Part shown: positions 51,056 through 62,510 of the stretch, piece by piece
How positions within the stretch are numbered: the stretch's first letter is position 1
How the letters are laid out: every line of letters starts with the position of its first letter
DNA from: Didymella arachidicola
Lineage: Eukaryota; Ascomycota; Dothideomycetes; Pleosporales; Didymellaceae
Direction of reading: 5' to 3'
Assembly: GCA_016630955.3 (NCBI GenBank)
Contig: CM049986.1
Location: forward strand, 2,232,001 to 2,296,000
Length of the DNA: 64,000 bases
Position numbers and translations under genes: made by a program
Notes under the pieces: generated by a model
Databases searched by the model: none
What the model saw: only the letters and a program-made list of their open reading frames with translations
Told to the model about the DNA's origin: nothing

Positions 51056-52084
51056 ATGACATCCACCACTATCATCAACAAAAAGCTCTCGGTCCTTTCC
51101 GTTAGCTCACCCAAATCCTATAAGAACCGCCAATCCACACTTTATCGCGAGCTGGAACTACTTCTGGACCTCACACCTTCGACATTCAGCTCCCCTCTGC
51201 TCCAACTTCCGGCAGAGCTACGAGCCCAAATCTTCGCCTATCTCTTACCGCCGATCACCGATGTGCGGCCCGAGCTACACACGTGCCTCTGGGGCGCAGA
51301 GATGCACGCCGCGGAGCCGTGGCGACACAGCATCGTAGGCTACGGCTCGCGGGTGCCAATCTCCCAGCGCCTAAATCCTCAGTTACTGCTGATCTCCAGG
51401 AAACTGCGCGACGAGGTGTTCGCACAGTACATGGCGCGTTGCAGACTGACGCTACACGCTGAGCTGCGGAGCACGAAGTTTCAAAACGACCTTTTCGATT
51501 ACAGTCCGCATATCCTTAAACTCGGACTGCTGGAGCATGTCACTCACGTCAGGTTCTATGTCGAGTGGAATTACACGTTCCTCAAGGCGAGCTCGCCGGG
51601 CCAGAGGATGCAGGACTATGTGCGAATGACGGATGATTTCTGCAAGGCTATGGACGAGATTCTGTCGAAGATGGGGAGTGTTGAGGGCATCGAGCTCAGC
51701 GTGCTGTTCTTTTGGAAGTACAGGAGTGGCAAGGTGTACTCGTTGACGATGGGGGATCTGTTCGAGGTCGAGGATTGTCTTAAGAAATATGCGGAACCGA
51801 AGTGGTTGGCCATCCTGCAAAAAGCACAGAAGAAGTCGGGTGTGCACAGGAGTAGTGTTGATCCCGCAGTCAGTAGTCCGGGGCTAGCGCCGGGAGCGGG
51901 TGTGGGATACAAGCTGAGCAGCGAGAAGAAGGGCTTGGAGCAGAGCGGCGGTATGGAGATATTCGTCTCGCAGGACTTGGAAGCGTGCATGGGACGGAAG
52001 AGGAAAGAAGTGGATTTCTATGGGTACTTTGCCGTGAATGAGACGCTGCCTCAGCCGAGGCATGAGGCCAGGAATATGATCTGA
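51056..52084 (+). CDS. F-box/2EXR-like fungal protein, 342 aa
   Basis: A single exon from the ATG at 51056, preceded by a CA-rich leader. After a basic Ser-rich N-terminus comes FSSPLLQLPAELRAQIFAYL, an F-box-type opening helix pair. NPQLLLISRKLRDEVFAQYM and LLEHVTHVRFYVEWNYTFL follow in the family order (helix, then strand-rich region). The second half has a Lys/Ser-rich linker (LQKAQKKSGVHRSSVD) and a poorly conserved tail. These proteins are numerous and variable in Pezizomycotina, and their partners are mostly unknown. It is not a close copy of the similar gene at 33694-34272. Confidence 0.72.
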   Translation: MTSTTIINKKLSVLSVSSPKSYKNRQSTLYRELELLLDLTPSTFSSPLLQLPAELRAQIFAYLLPPITDVRPELHTCLWGAEMHAAEPWRHSIVGYGSRVPISQRLNPQLLLISRKLRDEVFAQYMARCRLTLHAELRSTKFQNDLFDYSPHILKLGLLEHVTHVRFYVEWNYTFLKASSPGQRMQDYVRMTDDFCKAMDEILSKMGSVEGIELSVLFFWKYRSGKVYSLTMGDLFEVEDCLKKYAEPKWLAILQKAQKKSGVHRSSVDPAVSSPGLAPGAGVGYKLSSEKKGLEQSGGMEIFVSQDLEACMGRKRKEVDFYGYFAVNETLPQPRHEARNMI

Positions 52085-52777
52085 GAGTATCCTGGACGAA
52101 GAACGACAAGCAATGCCTTACGCGGGGATGATCATATCTTTAGCCCAACGGCGAAATCATGTTGAAAAGGTCAAGTTCAGAGATCTCCCCGTAGCTCATG
52201 TTGACCATCCTCTCTCGAGCGTGCCCGCGTATTCCCTGAAGGACATTGTATCCTCCTAACGTCGAGGCTATTGGATTCTAGGGCAAGTGATAGTGGGCTT
52301 TCGGTGACTCGGGGGTGGACCGATGCTAGAGCTGTGCTGGGACGCTTAGTCTACGGTGGCGCGTTGTGCACTCTGGTTGTGTGCATGATTATATATGTTG
52401 CGGGAAGCAAACTTCAACCAGCAGTGTATATTCTGCACTGAACATTCACAGATGTGAGGGGGGGTGAGGAGACCAGTACAGCAACCATTGATATTGGACC
52501 CTTTCTACGAAAAATGAAACAGACCAAATAGCCACAGATTGCCTGAATCTGTCCTTGTATTTTGAGATTAGACTGACTAATAGAATAAATGGTGCAAGTA
52601 CGACCGTGACAAAACTCGACCGCATTTGTGCATCGGTACGCCGACCGCAAGAAGGGAAAGCGATGCTGTGACTTGTACATCCGCATCTTTGGTTCGTTAA
52701 GAATCTCCAGGGTCTTCATCAATATCAGAGACTCGGTATCTTTGACTGAGCACATTCTGTTCACCCCCGATACCCTC
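52085..52777. other. intergenic, about 690 bp
   Basis: No gene accepted. The following gene's frame is open from 52628 but starts there with GTG, so the first ATG at 52778 was preferred. Confidence 0.35.
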
Positions 52778-53765
52778 ATGAGACGCGCCGAATCAGCTTC
52801 AATCCCGTATCGATTCAAGGCAATTGTACCTCGTAGGTCGTCGCTGCTGAATCTGCCGCAAGAGATCTTCGAGCAGATTTTTGACTACCTTGTGGCCGTC
52901 AAACAGCAAAGGACCTCTTCAGACACCGCGGAATTTGTCGTGAGTTGCGCAAGGCATGTAATGAGGAACTACTTCTGCTGACCAGAAAGGCACTTTCGGC
53001 AAGTACATCTTCGAGCGACGTGTCGAGGCGGTAGTGCAGCATGCAAAAGCAGAGCAAAGCCAAGATTTTACTCTTTGCGGTGACGAAATGACGCCGTGGT
53101 CGCGAGGTCCCTACTATTGCGGTCATATCGTACCCAGGGCAACTCCAATGTGGCAGAACCACTGGCTCCGGGCTGTCAGCGAATTCATACCTACCATTAT
53201 CGACAACTTCATTAACCTTCGACGACCTCTCAGCAGCGATGTCCAACAACGCCTTCGTGCGCGATATGCCCGAGATGTCTGCAATGCGCTGAGAGCTCTG
53301 AGTATGAAGTACTTCATCAACCTTCTCTCACGATGGACTGAAATTGAGTACCGCAGGGTGAATCAAGTATTACTAGCAGTCGCAGCTGCAACAGGCGACA
53401 AGAAGCTCTTTCGGTATCTTATCAAACACGTAGACGACGTGTGGCAAGCTCATGGACACTACTTCCCAAACACTCTGGACGCGGCAATTGCAGCAGGGCA
53501 AACAGACATGGTCAATACCATTCTTGAGTACGTATTGGACCACTTCAAGAGGCTGGCAGGTTGGCGTGGTAGACAATCCATGAGGAAAGTAGGTCGCGGA
53601 TTGTTGCAGTCGCTTCGGTTGGCAGTATGTCTCGAGTATACCAACATTGCACATACAATCTTCGAGGTCTTGCATTCGAATAAAGAGATCAACGACTCTG
53701 TTAATCCGCCTCTGCACAACACCGAGCTGCTTCTTCGGCCAGGCGCAGGCGTACAATCCCGCTGA
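52778..53765 (+). CDS. F-box protein with ankyrin-like repeats, 313 aa, possibly truncated
   Basis: Two exons, 52778-52939 and 52986-53765, join in phase across a 46-bp intron (GTGAGT...ACCAG). The F-box start is RRSSLLNLPQEIFEQIFDYL. Later stretches, NQVLLAVAAATGDKKLFRYL and TLDAAIAAGQTDMVNTILEY, have the spacing of degenerate ankyrin repeats. In typical fungal F-box-ankyrin proteins, several further repeats follow. Here the frame ends soon after a repeat-like HNTELLLRPGAGVQSR, so the gene may be truncated or decaying. The role would be a substrate adaptor for an SCF ubiquitin ligase, by family only. Confidence 0.62.
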
Positions 53766-55822
53766 GCCTGGACGTCAACGGTCATAGATGCGGTAAACGT
53801 TGCAGGCTGAGACCAGACGTAGGTTCCCTGGAGTACTCTGTTTCTGATGGCCACAGCCTTTATTGCTCTTGGCAGTTCTGCTGCGTCCTTGAGCGTACTA
53901 GTGGGAAGGCGGACGGCGGAGCGAAGCTGGAGATAAGCGGCGTTATGAGCACGAATATTACTCGTCGTGCGGAGAGTCGGGGTTTAGCAGCCTCACTGCA
54001 GTCTGATCCTTCACCGATTCTGCAATATCGACACAATGGGGATTTCAACCTTCGAGGGTGGAGTCAGCGGAAGTCCAGTCCATCCCCGTCTTAGAACACT
54101 CAAAATGCATCCTGGCTTTGGATCATCTGGTTTCTGACCCGTATCCATCGGAAAAGCGCATGACCTTCGATCCCCGGACACCGGCAATTCCAAGGCGCGA
54201 GATGTGCCCTGGTCCAAAATGCTGCAAGGAAGTGCGGGTGTCCGTAAGGCCGCGTATACAAAGTTGCCAGCGCGACAGTGAGCTTTTGGGCCCTCAAGAT
54301 GCCGTGTCGGTGATGTCGCCGTTGACATGTTAGGCGCCTGCTTGGTAAGCGAGGTGTCGGCTTGGCGCAAACTCTGCGATATATCAGCAGAATTGGTGTT
54401 AAAAGCAGGTAGCGAAAGATGTGATGCATGCCGACCACGTCGGCCGATGTCAGATCAAGGTTGCAACATTTTGTGCGCTAGGCGAAAGCTCGCATTTCAG
54501 ATCTGTTGTGTATGGACGAAGCCGATGAGTCAAACATCACAAGTTGCATGATGAGCGGAAACATTTCGTGATAGTCGTTGGCTCGTACGACGCCACGCCC
54601 CTGCTATGTGCATGTCAGAGAGCGGCGAGTTCGGCGGCTTCGAAACCGGACTTGCTCTAAACACCACGGAGTCTTCTTGTACTGCGTCTGTTCTGAATTT
54701 TTGAAGCGTCACTGACGAGCCCATGAATGAGCTCTGTCTGGCAGGTTTCAATATCTACTCAGGTTACTGCGAAGCAGGCCGGATGTGGCCGGATAGCAGC
54801 CACATGCCCCCAACGCCTTACAGGCTGTATGGTGCGCAGGGATCATCTGGTTGCCTTCGCGTAGCAACTCCCGCCCGGGAGCTTACACAAATAAGGCGCT
54901 AGCAAATGCTTAACAACACTGAGGTATGGCGCAGGTGACGTCGATCGTCTGCGTCGCCAATCGCAGTGAATGGAAGTTTGCGGAGCCCGGAATGGTGTAC
55001 ATGATCGGACGAAACGTGGAGTCACTGTACAATTAATTCAAGTTTGTGAGTAGAAGCGGAAATGCTTTCGGGTCTGGACCGAGAGTATGATGCGTGTCGG
55101 GCAAAGTGTGATGCGCCCGGGGTGCGGGATGCTGTAAGTGATGAGTTGAAGATGGGCGGCCCTCGACATTGTCGCCGAGACGGATACAAGAGCACACCGA
55201 GACCGAATGCAGGTGTGTCTGCGTTCTCGTATCTGCTGCCAGTTGTCCAGCACCATAGTGCCAGACCGCTCAAGTATTGTGCCGCAGAGCTACACTACCT
55301 CCCCCGCAATGCAGAGCCTCGAGTTCAAGGGTTCAGTGAGCTGTTCGCTGGTGAAGCCCGTTGGGGCTGCACAGTGTCACGTTTGCCGATGGATCCGCCA
55401 TACCTCAAGGCAAGAGGCAGTGGCTGGTGAAGGATACTGGGATGCTGGTGCCGGGTAGACCCACACTCACTAGTCCGCGGCTCTGCATCACAAGTCGAGG
55501 AAGCAGCGATCGAAGCAGCGATCGAAGCATCGTCGCGCTGACAAGGTTCTCTCGTGATGCCGGTTGCTTCGTTAATTCCATGTGTTTCCGCAACTTCCGG
55601 CCGGCCAGCCAGCTGCCATAAGACGACACCGGTCCTGGCGACCTTGTCGCGACCGACCTCTATGCTGCATCATTCCGCGTCTTCCCTCAGCCATTCGTAC
55701 GAAGCTTGACCTTCACAGCGGATAGCTGCGCTAACCCCCCAATTCGCTCTAGCAACCTATTCAGACATCTACGCAGCTTCTCCTTACCTAGCAGACCTAT
55801 CCTCTCGAACAGATCTATCTGT
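53766..55822. other. gene-less stretch, about 2.1 kb
   Basis: No frame convinces on either strand. The part just after 53766 could hold decayed remains of the ankyrin-type gene, but I cannot align it. A short tandem repeat of GAAGCAGCGATC (about 2.5 copies) lies at 55499-55532. The last 150 bp are the pyrimidine-rich leader of the next gene. Confidence 0.35.
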
Positions 55823-57695
55823 ATGGCCCGTAGAACTACAACGTTAGCAATCGCAGCACTGCTGCTCCAGCTTGTTCCTCTCGTAGCCGGTCGCGGCGAT
55901 AACGCTCATGGAGAGGCCTTGGAGATGGGTGCGCACAGCGCACCAGAACCGCAGCCACACAGCGAAGCACCACAAAGTTACTGGAGCCTGACCGAGTATG
56001 CAACACTGATGTACTGGCACATCGCGCTGGAAGTCTTGGCCTGGGTCGTCATTCTCCCAGTCGGTAAGCTTACCCGCATCCGCATTTGATCGCTAGAGCT
56101 CCACTCTAACGCCACTCAGCTGTCATGTTTAGCATCGCTCGTTCGCGCTACGTTCTTTCTACGCAGTTTGCGTTCCTGATTGTCAACGCGCTGGCGCTGC
56201 TGGTTGGCGCTGTGTACAACCGTAAGACCCCTGAGCTGTACGAGAACAGTTCGCACAGTAAGACCGGATGGATCGTCACTTGGATCGCGACTGTCTGGGT
56301 GTTCGTGGCGCTCGTCCAGACGTACGCAAACCGAGACCAAGCGTATTCGCTCGATGATGAGACAACGCAGCCGCTTAACCTGGCAAATATGTCAGAGTAC
56401 CAGCGTGTGAAGGAAGAAGACCTGGAGAGCCCGTACAGATACTCCAACGACTCTGGTCAGGGCACTGAGCGTAACTCGGCATCGCTGTATGGACATTCTC
56501 GATCGCCCAGCGTAGAGTCAGAGGACCATCAGTTTCCAGACCCAGTGCACAGAGATACACATGACAACCTTGATGATTTGGAAGACATAAACCTCGAGAA
56601 ACCGAAGCCGAAGTCGCGATTCGATGCCTTCTTTTCCCGCAGCGTAGCTCGCTTCGTGGCGGGCAGGACTGCAAAGTTCATTCGCCTGCTCTACGTGACT
56701 TTTGAGCGCACACTCATCGTCCAGGGTCTTGTCGCTATCTTGACAGGCACAGTCGTGTATGGCGGCATCGCGCACGGAGATGCTGTCTTCAACGTCTTGG
56801 CCCATTACATCAAGGGCGGCATCTTCTTCGTCTATGGCTTCCTTACACTCGGTCGCTGGATGGGTGCATTCGCAGAATTGGGCTGGGCGTGGAATATGAG
56901 ACCGTCGAGGGATGTTGTGGGTCGCCGCAAGGCCAGTCTGCCTTCGGCCGAGTTCACCGAGTCTTTCGTCATCTTCTTGTACGGGTGTACAAACGTCTTC
57001 CTCGAACACCTCGCAGCCTGGGGCGATGCATGGACAGCGCAAGATCTGGAGCATGTTTCGATATCGGTGCTGTTCTTCGGCGGTGGTCTGGTAAGCTCCC
57101 CTCAATCCTTCACCCACTAGCGCAAAACACTGACGTACTCTAGCTCGGCATGATTATCGAATCGACCAAGATGCGTGAATTCCTCAACAGCTCTGTTGTA
57201 AAGTCCTCGCATATCGACGATGAGTCCTGGCAGCAGCCACGCACATACAATTTCTCCATGAACCCCATGCCTGCACTCATCATCCTGCTCCTCGGCAAGA
57301 TGATGAGCTCGCATCACCAGGCTTCCATGCTGTCGACCATGATCCACAGCCAGTGGGGCAGCATGTTCATGGGCTTTGCGCTGGCTCGATGCCTAACGTA
57401 CATCATCATGTACATCGCGCCACCCCGTTCGTACCTGCCATCTCGCCCACCGACCGAGATCATCACCGCTTTCTGTCTGGTGTCTGGAGGTATCACCTTC
57501 ATGGTGAGCAATAAGGATACTATCGCGGCGCTGGAATCGTATGGACTCGATGCTATGTTCACGTTCACAGTTACCATGGGTCTGACCGCGCTCTTGCTAG
57601 CTTGGACTACAGTCGTGATCGCGGTCAAGGGCTGGGCATTGCGTAGCGAGGGCCGTAGCCAATACGTGAAGGGCTCCACTGGTACGCTTGCCTGA
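55823..57695 (+). CDS. Ytp1-like multi-pass membrane protein, 587 aa
   Basis: Three exons, 55823-56063, 56120-57090 and 57144-57695, give 588 codons. The start MARRTTTLAIAALLLQLVPLVAG is a signal peptide or signal anchor. A His/Pro/Glu-rich luminal stretch follows, then YATLMYWHIALEVLAWVVIL, the opening of the DUF2427/Ytp1 N-terminal module. A cytoplasmic, acidic and Ser-rich loop lies at about 175-255. The C-terminal Ytp1 module has several helices, for example TLIVQGLVAILTGTVVYGG, and motifs such as YNFSMNPMPALIILLLGKMM and SSHHQASMLSTMIHSQWG. The clustered His residues (MMSSHHQ, MIHSQWG, MYWHIALE) recall haem- or metal-binding cytochrome b561-like membrane cores, an inference. Function in fungi is unknown. 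Confidence 0.85.
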
Positions 57696-58019
57696 GTGAG
57701 CTGCACTGGTGTGCTGGCCTGAGTGTGGACACATTCTTATTTGTCCGGAATGATTTCTCTGTTCTTCCTTTTCTACACGACTTGCGCCGTTTTGAATTTA
57801 TGATACCACTGCAGGATACCCTACTCTGGAGTTGACCAACAGCCTAGTCTGCTGCATTTACGACCCTCCGGCCTGAGCTGGTAATGATAATGATGATGAG
57901 CGATAGACCTGAGCTTCTCGAGGGCAAAGAGATTGGAGACCTGGTAGTTGAACAGCAGTAATAATCCAATGGTATATTGCTTACGCTTGTCTCTATACAT
58001 ATCCTCTTCCATCGACGCT
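57696..58019. other. intergenic between convergent genes
   Basis: 3' flanks of the Ytp1-like gene and DAM1. A near-duplicate TGAGTG-containing stretch follows the stop at 57693. No coding frame accepted. Confidence 0.4.
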
Positions 58020-58796
58020 TCACGCTGTGCCTCTTCCTCGACCTCTTGTAAACCCTCTCGCGATCCCACTGCCCCTCGTGGCGCCTCTCGTTGTGCCACC
58101 ACGCGTAGGTATCCCTCCTCTCCCCCGTGCTGTCGGTATACCTCGTCCCCTTCCAGCAGCGGCGGGCATGGTCTTCTTGGGTGTGCGCGGCGCCGGGCTC
58201 TGGGCGTTTTTGAACTTGCTCGCAGCCTTTGAGCTCGGCGGGTGGTCAACAAAGGATGTATCGGTCGTAAGAAAGGTAGCGTCCACGTCTTCCACGCCTG
58301 AAGCGCGGCGATTTGGTAGGCCGGCGGAGGGATTGAGACCGGGGTGATTCTGTGAGCGCTTGAAAGAGTCGGGCACCGGGGCCTAGAAGTTACATCAGTG
58401 CATTCGCTCCCAAAGTATCCAACACATGTGCATGCTGCAGGTTCGAGACGATTCACGCACCTCAGGGAAGTCGACACAGAAGGCGTTCATGTTCATGCCG
58501 TACAGGAAGCCAGCGAAGCTCTCGCTGAAGCGTGCCAGACTCTCGTGCATCAGCTGCAGCTGCACAAAGTTCTGTTCCAGGTCGGCCATGGCGTCTGACA
58601 GCTCTGCGAAGCCGTCTTGCAGGCCCTCGAGTGCATTGGACCCGGGCGTGGCATTGCGCGAACGCTGGGCGCTGTCGCGGAGAGAGCTTCGTGAGGATGG
58701 GCGCAGTGGAGTTGTTGGGCGCGAGCGGGGAGATCGAGAGCGCAGGCGTTGGGAGCGCGAGGATGGCGGTTCATGCGTGGGCGTTGTCGACGACAT
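58020..58796 (-). CDS. DAM1: DASH/Dam1 complex subunit Dam1, 232 aa
   Basis: Part of the ring-forming kinetochore complex that couples chromosomes to spindle microtubules. Two exons, 58796-58461 and 58382-58020 (699 nt), join in phase. It starts MSSTTPTHEPPSSRSQRLRS. The N-terminal 50 residues are Arg/Ser-rich, with sites of the type phosphorylated by Aurora B in yeast (RSRS, RPTT). The Dam1 domain follows: GLQDGFAELSDAMADLEQNF, then MHESLARFSESFAGFLYGMN and MNAFCVDFPE, which is strongly diagnostic. The second exon encodes a linker and an Arg/Gly-rich tail (RGRGIPTARGRGGIPTR), likely the microtubule-binding basic extension. It is shorter than yeast Dam1. Confidence 0.92.
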
Positions 58797-59292
58797 GGTG
58801 CTTTGCTTGTGGGTGTGGACGCGATTCGGGGGTAGTGCGTGTTGTTTGTTTATCCAATGCTGTGCGAGGCGACCGCGGAAGGAACGTTCCACACGTTGAT
58901 GTTTGACAGTCGGGGGAGTCGCGTGGTCGCGTCAATGTCTCAGAGCCGTGTTTTGGAGATCAACATGTTGCCGCGGGGTGTTTACCCTGCATGGTGTTGT
59001 GGCTTGCCGGCCCTTTAGAGGGGAACGCTAAAACCGCATCACAGCATGATGACGCCGTGCCTTTCGGGCCTTGTGCTTCCCAGGGCTGCTCGTCTCTCGT
59101 TGCTCTGTTCTCCGCATGGTCGCACTCGTCGCAAACCTCTACAAGTGCTCGTACGTCACTCAGCGCGCAGAGCATCAACATTCGTCCGGACTTCTCGCAG
59201 CCCGTCCTTCAGGCGATCCGACAAAGCCGGACTAAGCGTAGATTTAGATACAGCATACGGTACATGCGCCGTCTGACTTGCTCAGCCCCCAC
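58797..59292. other. divergent promoter region between DAM1 and the Sec14-like gene
   Basis: About 500 bp. Frames here are extensions of leaders and are not accepted. No specific motif recognised. Confidence 0.4.
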
Positions 59293-61158
59293 ATGTTCAT
59301 GTCACTTCACACTCACACGCTGAAGAGACTCTCACACGTATCCTCTGCGATATCGAAATACAAATCATCGACACGAATCGCCGCACCGTCTTCCCCTTTT
59401 GCCCCTCGAAACTTTACTGCCTCGGTCCCCCGCGCTCAGGCACGCGCCTTCTACGAACGACGACACTATCCGGCTTATCCTAAGCAGAGCGGCTCAGGGC
59501 TTTGGACTGCCTCAGTAGTAGTCGGTCTTGCAATTGGCGGCGCGCTTCTGATTCCAGTCTTCAGTAGCACTCCAGTCCAGAGCATCGAAGGACCCACCAC
59601 AGCAAGCTTCAACCCCTCCAACACCACTGATTCCTTCCTCGTCATGGCACACAACACCCCTGCCGGTCGCCCCGGCACGCTTACGCCGCAAGAAGAAGAG
59701 AAGCTCCGCGAGCTATGGGCGCTCACAATGAAGGTGTTTGGCGTACACGGAGAGGAGACCAATGGCGCAGAGACACCAGCAGTCGTTCCAGCCACCACAC
59801 CTGCAGCCGCAGCGCCAGCAGCTGAGAAGGAGAAGAAGAAGAGTAAACTCAGCGTCTTCTCGAGGCATAAGAAAGACAAGGCCGACAAGAATGCGGAGGT
59901 CCAGTCGACGGCGACCTCAGGAACATCGACTCCTGACATTGGACGACTCTCTCTTTCGACCGACGACGACAAATTCGGCCAGACAGCAGATTTCAAGGCT
60001 GCCATTGCGAACAACCCACCAGAGGACCTGCGCAACGCTTTCTGGAGCATGGTCAAGCATGATCACCCGGATGCGCTGCTCCTCCGATTCCTCCGTGCTA
60101 GGAAGTGGGACGTTGAGAAGGCGCTGGTCATGATGATCTCAACCATGCAGTGGAGAATGGGTGAGATGCATGTGGACGACAAGATTGTCAAGCACGGCGA
60201 GCTCGGCGCATTGGAGGCCGCTGCCAGCAGTAGCGACGCGAAGGCGAAGAAGAACGACGAAGACTTCTTGGTCCAGCTTCGTATGGGCAAGAGCTATTTG
60301 CATGGCTTAGACAATGCAGGGCGACCCATGTGCATCGTCCGCGCGCGACTCCACAAGGCCGGCGAGCAGACCGAAGAGTCTTTGGAGAGATTCACCGTCT
60401 ACACAATCGAGACTGCACGTTTGCTTCTTAGGCCACCGATTGACACTGCCGTAAGTCGCCAATATCTGTGATGCATTTTGGCAACTTACTGATCCGAACA
60501 GACCATCGTATTCGACATGACAGATTTCTCCATGGCCAACATGGACTACACCCCGGTCAAGTTCATGATCAAGTGCTTCGAGGCGAACTACCCCGAGTCT
60601 CTTGGCACAGTGCTTGTCTACAAGGCGCCGTGGGTGTTCAACGCGGTCTGGTCCATCGTTCGTGGCTGGCTGGATCCCGTTGTCGCAGGCAAAGTGTCCT
60701 TTGTAAAGAACGTCGACGAGCTTCAAAAATTCGTGCCGAAGGATCAGATCCCTACGGAACTCGGAGGTGCCGAAGACTGGGCATACAAGTACCCTGAACC
60801 GGTGCCCGGCGAGAATGATGCGATGAAGGATGAGGCTACTAAGAATGCGATCGAGACAGACCGTGTACAGATTGTGAACCGCTACGAGTCGACAGTACTC
60901 GAGTGGATCAGAGCGGGCACACAGGCCGAGACTATTGAGCAGAGAAGGAAAGAGCGTGATACCGTCGCCGAAGACCTGAGGCAGAATTACTGGAAACTTG
61001 ATCCATATGTCCGCGCCAGGACGCTGTACGACCGCATGGGTGTGATCAACCAGGCCGGGCAGCTCTCATTCTACCCCAAGTCTGCAGCTACCACAACACC
61101 AGCAACATCCGCGACAGTACCAGGAAGGGTGTCCACAAGCGCCGACGATTTGGATTAG
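59293..61158 (+). CDS. Sec14/CRAL-TRIO lipid-transfer protein with mitochondrial-type N-terminal extension, 604 aa
   Basis: Sec14-family proteins exchange phosphatidylinositol and other lipids between membranes. Two exons, 59293-60450 and 60502-61158, give 605 codons. The ATG at 59293 gives a basic, Ser-rich N-terminus (FAPRNFTASVPRAQARAFYE) followed by a hydrophobic segment (LWTASVVVGLAIGGALLIPV), like a mitochondrial presequence plus membrane anchor. A second in-frame ATG at 59644 (MAHNTPAGRPGTLTPQEEEK) looks like the usual cytosolic start of fungal relatives. CRAL-TRIO-N is near 235-300 (HPDALLLRFLRARKWDVEKA). The lipid-binding CRAL-TRIO domain follows, with TIVFDMTDFSMANMDYTPVK and NYPESLGTVLVYKAPWVFNA. 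The tail is charged. It resembles the Pdr16/17 or Csr1 branch more than Sec14 itself; the exact subgroup is uncertain. Confidence 0.88.
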
Positions 61159-62510
61159 GTACCTGAAGCTCCCGTGCAGCGCTTGCTACCAGAATTGGGA
61201 TAATCCAAGAGAAAGAGCAACATGATGCGCGTCAACGACCCTGCCGTGGTACTCTGCACTCGGATAGCCAACGGAGGCCAGACGGAGTCGCACGATACTT
61301 TTCGTCGGCTCTATCCATCACCACCGCCTGCAGCCCCCGTCAGAAAACAAAAAGGGGTCGCTCGTGAATCAGACGTTCCTCCGTGTCTTCCAACGATGAT
61401 CAGCTCTACGGAAGGTCGCGGCTTCCATATGCGGATGTCGTACGTTGCTGTTGATTCCCATGAGGATGCGTCATCGAGTTGTCACGTCACATCCAGCATC
61501 GCATTTCGATTGGCCCAAAGGGCTACTTTGTCATCATCATACGAGTACATAGCACCTAATAAGCACTGCCTTTCTCAAGCCTCCACCATCTCCAGTGCCA
61601 AATGCCATGAAGATCCTTCATATAATTTGAACATTCCAATCACAGTCGGCAGCAGGCCAGCCGGCAGCTTCCCTGCAGCGTTATCCCACGACGCGCCCCA
61701 GCATCGGTCTTCCCGACTGATAGCATGTCCTTTGGGGACCATGTGAAATGCAACGCTCTGCTGTGTGAATCGCAAACATACGTAAACCATCTGGCTTTCC
61801 CGCCCGCCGCACCACGCGCGCTGTGAAAGCACCGAGTCATGTACCAGCCTCGCCCAAAGCCCGCCTGAGTCTACACCCACCGCAGCAGCACACGACCACG
61901 GTCCCAGCCCCTTGTCTCTCCCGAAAGACTTCGGACAAGCAGCTGAAAGCAGCCCGCGGGAAATAGCCCGCACGCGCAACCAAGATTTTGAACCAAATCG
62001 GCCCGTAAACGCATCTTGCAGTCGTCCCAATCTGCAAGTTTAGCCGACGTCGGCTTCGATCCTGCGATGCACTACCGTGGCCACGATGCTGGTTGGACGT
62101 CTTTTTGGAATGAGATACGGGGCCTGACCACGGCGGTGAAGGGTAGGCCCCTATTTGTTGGAGTGTGGTCACTGTTCATGCGTGTCAGACACGAGGGCTG
62201 CTGAGCATGCTGTGCGTGGGTGCAGGGCAGGTGGCTTGGCGGCTGGCGTCGTGGAGGTTCGGCGACGTTGGGCTATGGGAGGTGTGCATCGAGATGCGAA
62301 TGGGACGCTTGCGTGGCGCGAGGACGCGCTGCCGCGGCAGGTCGAAGTCTACAGGATGTTGTCCATTATAATTTTGGACTAAATCAGAAGACCATGCTCA
62401 AGGCCAGTGCAGATGCAAGTCATGGTGTCCTGCTCTTGTTGTACATTGATATGTACATTTAATAACATATTGTTCCAAATGCAAGCCTAATCGTACAACA
62501 CGGCGACTGC
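61159..62510. other. gene-less stretch, about 1.35 kb
   Basis: 3' flanks of the Sec14-like gene and MRP4. Frames such as 61222-61746 begin in the untranslated region and show no conserved content. An inverted CCAAT motif (ATTGG) is near 61509. Confidence 0.4.

Noticed and set aside
33694..52084. The two 2EXR/F-box-like genes as a recent duplication
   Set aside because: Apart from the short family motif, the two proteins differ in length and sequence and are 17 kb apart; they look like independent members of a large family.
55499..55532. Short tandem repeat considered as a CRISPR-like or regulatory array
   Set aside because: Only about 2.5 direct copies of a 12-bp unit without spacers; ordinary slippage repeat in a eukaryotic genome.
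61222..61746. Plus-strand open frame of 174 codons after the Sec14-like gene
   Set aside because: It begins about 60 bp after the stop, within the probable 3' untranslated region, and has low-quality composition.
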